Translations under genes and position numbers: made by a program
In this document: piece by piece, positions 7,044 through 8,260 of the stretch
How the letters are laid out: every line of letters begins with the position of its first letter
How positions within the stretch are numbered: position 1 is the stretch's first letter
From: an uncultured Bacteroidales bacterium
GTDB taxonomy: Bacteria; Bacteroidota; Bacteroidia; Bacteroidales; UBA932
Length of the DNA stretch: 8,260 bases
Reading direction: 5' to 3'
Assembly: GCA_946408295.1 (NCBI GenBank)
Contig: CAMJRT010000042.1
Span: 1-8,260, forward strand
The notes under the pieces: model-generated
The model's input: only the letters and a program-made list of their open reading frames with translations
Told to the model about the DNA's origin: nothing
Database searches by the model: none

Positions 7044-7051
7044 TATCTTCG
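7044..7051 (+). promoter_or_regulatory. Bacteroidota-type -7 promoter element for the exbB-exbD operon
   Basis: TATCTTCG matches TAnnTTTG at all fixed positions except one (C for T). It lies 4 nt before the ATG at 7056 and 25 nt before an alternative in-frame ATG at 7077. Upstream is an A/T-rich stretch (about 7019-7041) without a clear -33 TTG. If this is the -7 element, transcription would begin at or just inside the first ATG. That supports either a leaderless message or use of the 7077 start. Confidence 0.45.
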
Positions 7052-7055
7052 CAGG

Positions 7056-7778
7056 ATGATTTTAGTTTTGTTGATTATGCTTTTTACTATCCTTCAAATT
7101 GATTCCGCCGCCACCGCCATCCCTGCCGCACCGCAGGTTGTCGAACAAAGTTATTCCTTGATTGAAATGTGCGTCAAAGGCGGTTGGTTGATGCTTGTGC
7201 TGCTCGTTTTGTCCGTCATCGCCATTTATATTTTCGGGCAGAAATTGTGGATGACCATCCGCGCCAATAAGAACAACGCTTATTTCATGCGTGAAATCAG
7301 CGACAAACTCCAGAGCAACAAACGTCGCAGCGCGATGGATTATTGCGACCTCGCGGGTACGCCCCTGTCCGCAACCGTCAAACGCGGCATTGAGAAAATC
7401 GACCTGACAGACGCAGAGGTGAAAGCGGCGATGGAAGCGGCCGGCAGCCACGAAATTTCCCGTCTGGAAAAAGGCCTGCCCCTGCTGGCCAGCATCGCCG
7501 GCGGCGCCCCGATGATTGGTTTCCTCGGTACGGTAAGCGGTATGATCCGCGCTTTCTTCAATATGTCCAATGCCGGCAACAATGTCGACATTTCCCTGCT
7601 GTCCAGCGGCATCTATGAAGCGATGGTGACCACTGTCGGCGGCCTGATTGTCGGTATTGTCGCCTACTTTGCCTACAACGTCCTCGTCGAGCGCATCGAC
7701 CGGGTTGCCGACGGTCTCGACGAAGGCATCGAACAGTTTATGGATATTCTCCAGCAAGAATCCCAAGAGCAGCAGTAA
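7056..7778 (+). CDS. exbB: ExbB-like (MotA/TolQ/ExbB family) proton-channel protein
   Basis: ExbB forms the inner-membrane pentamer that, with ExbD, couples the proton gradient to TonB and so drives outer-membrane TonB-dependent transporters such as SusC. The 240-residue product has a first membrane segment at about 44-62 (WLMLVLLVLSVIAIYIFG), a cytoplasmic loop, and the family signature region: LPLLASIAGGAPMIGFLGTV (141-160, T159) and GIYEAMVTTVGGLIVGIVAY (185-204, T192/T193), which contain the second and third membrane segments. The start is uncertain. ATG 7056 is 4 nt after a -7 promoter element, whereas ATG 7077 would give MLFTILQIDSAA and leave a short leader. The frame stays open upstream to 6966 from a TTG, but that part overlaps the divergent gene and is discounted. 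exbD follows after 1 bp. Confidence 0.93.
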   Translation: MILVLLIMLFTILQIDSAATAIPAAPQVVEQSYSLIEMCVKGGWLMLVLLVLSVIAIYIFGQKLWMTIRANKNNAYFMREISDKLQSNKRRSAMDYCDLAGTPLSATVKRGIEKIDLTDAEVKAAMEAAGSHEISRLEKGLPLLASIAGGAPMIGFLGTVSGMIRAFFNMSNAGNNVDISLLSSGIYEAMVTTVGGLIVGIVAYFAYNVLVERIDRVADGLDEGIEQFMDILQQESQEQQ

Positions 7779-7779
7779 T

Positions 7780-8190
7780 ATGGCGATTAAGAGAAGAAAC
7801 AAAGCCAATGCGCAATTCTCGATGTCCTCGATGACGGACATCGTGTTCCTGCTGCTGATTTTCTTTCTGGTCACCTCGACGCTCGTCAACCCCAACGCCC
7901 TCAAATTGCTGCTCCCCAAGAGCACCGGTCAGGTAGCGGCCAAGGCGACGACCAGCGTGAGCATCAAGGACTGGAAGAACGGAACCTACAGTTACCATAT
8001 CAACGGCAACGAGACGCCGATTCCGTTCAACCAGGTCGAGGATGCCCTGATCAACGAGTTGATTCAAGAAGAAGACCCTACTTTCAGCATCTACGCCGAT
8101 GAGACGGTGCCTGTCAAAGAAGTGGTCGCAATGATGAATATCGCCAAGCGCAACCATTACAAGGTCATTATGGCCACCTCTCCGGAATAG
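7780..8190 (+). CDS. exbD: ExbD/TolR-family biopolymer transport protein
   Basis: ExbD is the single-pass partner of ExbB in the TonB motor and carries the proton-relay Asp. The product is 136 residues: a short basic cytoplasmic tail (MAIKRRNKANAQ), then SSMTDIVFLLLIFFLVTST, which holds the conserved Asp (D20) at the start of the only membrane segment (about 19-36), then a periplasmic domain to residue 136 with the usual late segment TFSIYADETVPVKEVVAMMN. Length fits the family. The ATG at 7780 lies 1 bp after the exbB stop; the frame is open further upstream, but that stretch overlaps exbB. The downstream gene starts 1 bp after the stop, so the three genes form a tight operon. Confidence 0.94.
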   Translation: MAIKRRNKANAQFSMSSMTDIVFLLLIFFLVTSTLVNPNALKLLLPKSTGQVAAKATTSVSIKDWKNGTYSYHINGNETPIPFNQVEDALINELIQEEDPTFSIYADETVPVKEVVAMMNIAKRNHYKVIMATSPE

Positions 8191-8191
8191 G

Positions 8192-8260
8192 ATGGACGAG
8201 AGAAACGACAAGCAGCAAGCAAGTTCGCTTCGCGCCCGGCTTTGCGGCGTGGGGATGACC
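8192..8260 (+). CDS. Probable TonB-like energy transducer, N-terminal fragment (continues past window)
   Basis: An ORF starting 1 bp after the exbD stop and open to the window end (23 codons). The visible peptide begins MDERNDKQQASSLRARLCGVGMT. It is a charged, polar N-terminus ending where a membrane anchor could begin, as in Bacteroidota TonB proteins encoded after exbB and exbD. The identification rests mainly on gene order and this short N-terminus. A second ExbD-like protein is possible, but it would normally carry a shorter basic start followed directly by the SMTDI-type motif, which is not seen here. Confidence 0.5.
   Translation, partial: MDERNDKQQASSLRARLCGVGMT

Noticed and set aside
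6966..7055. Upstream extension of exbB from a TTG codon at 6966
   Set aside because: It would overlap the divergent methyltransferase start and run through both promoter elements. The extension is basic and unlike ExbB N-termini.
7062..7925. Long open frame on the - strand (287 codons) opposite exbB and exbD
   Set aside because: It lies entirely antisense to two clearly recognisable genes. The translation is low-complexity, with many His, Gln, Gly and Asp residues typical of a codon-bias shadow, and shows no domain.
1..8260. CRISPR array, tRNA or rRNA genes, insertion sequence ends, or phage or defence genes
   Set aside because: I found no regularly spaced direct repeats, cloverleaf-like sequence, transposase motifs or terminal inverted repeats. 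The whole window is accounted for by the listed genes and short gaps.

Overview
The window looks like chromosomal DNA of a Bacteroidota, most likely a Bacteroidales relative. The reasons are a SusD/RagB lipoprotein, BACON-like and fimbrillin-like surface lipoproteins, TAnnTTTG-type promoter elements, A/T-rich leaders instead of Shine-Dalgarno sites, and an ExbB/ExbD pair of the Bacteroidota type. Base composition is moderately GC-rich for the order. The genus cannot be fixed from the sequence.

Positions 1-6455 (+ strand) are the downstream part of a SusCD-type surface operon. In order they hold: the C-terminal two thirds of a SusD-like lipoprotein (5' end outside the window); a lipoprotein with BACON-like, FN3-like and jelly-roll-like parts; a lipoprotein with a predicted beta-propeller resembling the TagC/helveticin J group; a very small 40-codon ORF; and an 876-residue lipoprotein with a fimbrillin-like N-terminus followed by two jelly-roll-like modules separated by an FN3-like module. 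Spacings are 27 bp, a 4-bp ATGA overlap, 11 bp and a 7-bp overlap, so these genes are probably cotranscribed. No glycosidase, lyase, peptidase or sulfatase appears in the visible part. All three lipoproteins after SusD look like binding or structural proteins.

Positions 6458-6988 (- strand) encode a single-domain SpoU/TrmH-type RNA 2'-O-ribose methyltransferase, convergent with the operon and separated from it by 2 bp. A 67-bp divergent promoter region follows. From 7056 to the window end (+ strand) lie exbB, exbD and the first 23 codons of a probable tonB-like gene. These encode the inner-membrane motor that powers SusC-type TonB-dependent transporters, so both halves of the window bear on the same process: surface lipoproteins capture a ligand, SusC/SusD import it, and ExbB-ExbD-TonB supplies the energy.

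The items most worth a second look are the 40-residue ORF at 3709-3831, the jelly-roll module shared by two lipoproteins of the operon, the secreted TagC/helveticin-like propeller, the fimbrillin-like/jelly-roll fusion, and the compact divergent promoters in front of the methyltransferase and exbB. Assignments rest on motif recognition by eye; no database search was run.
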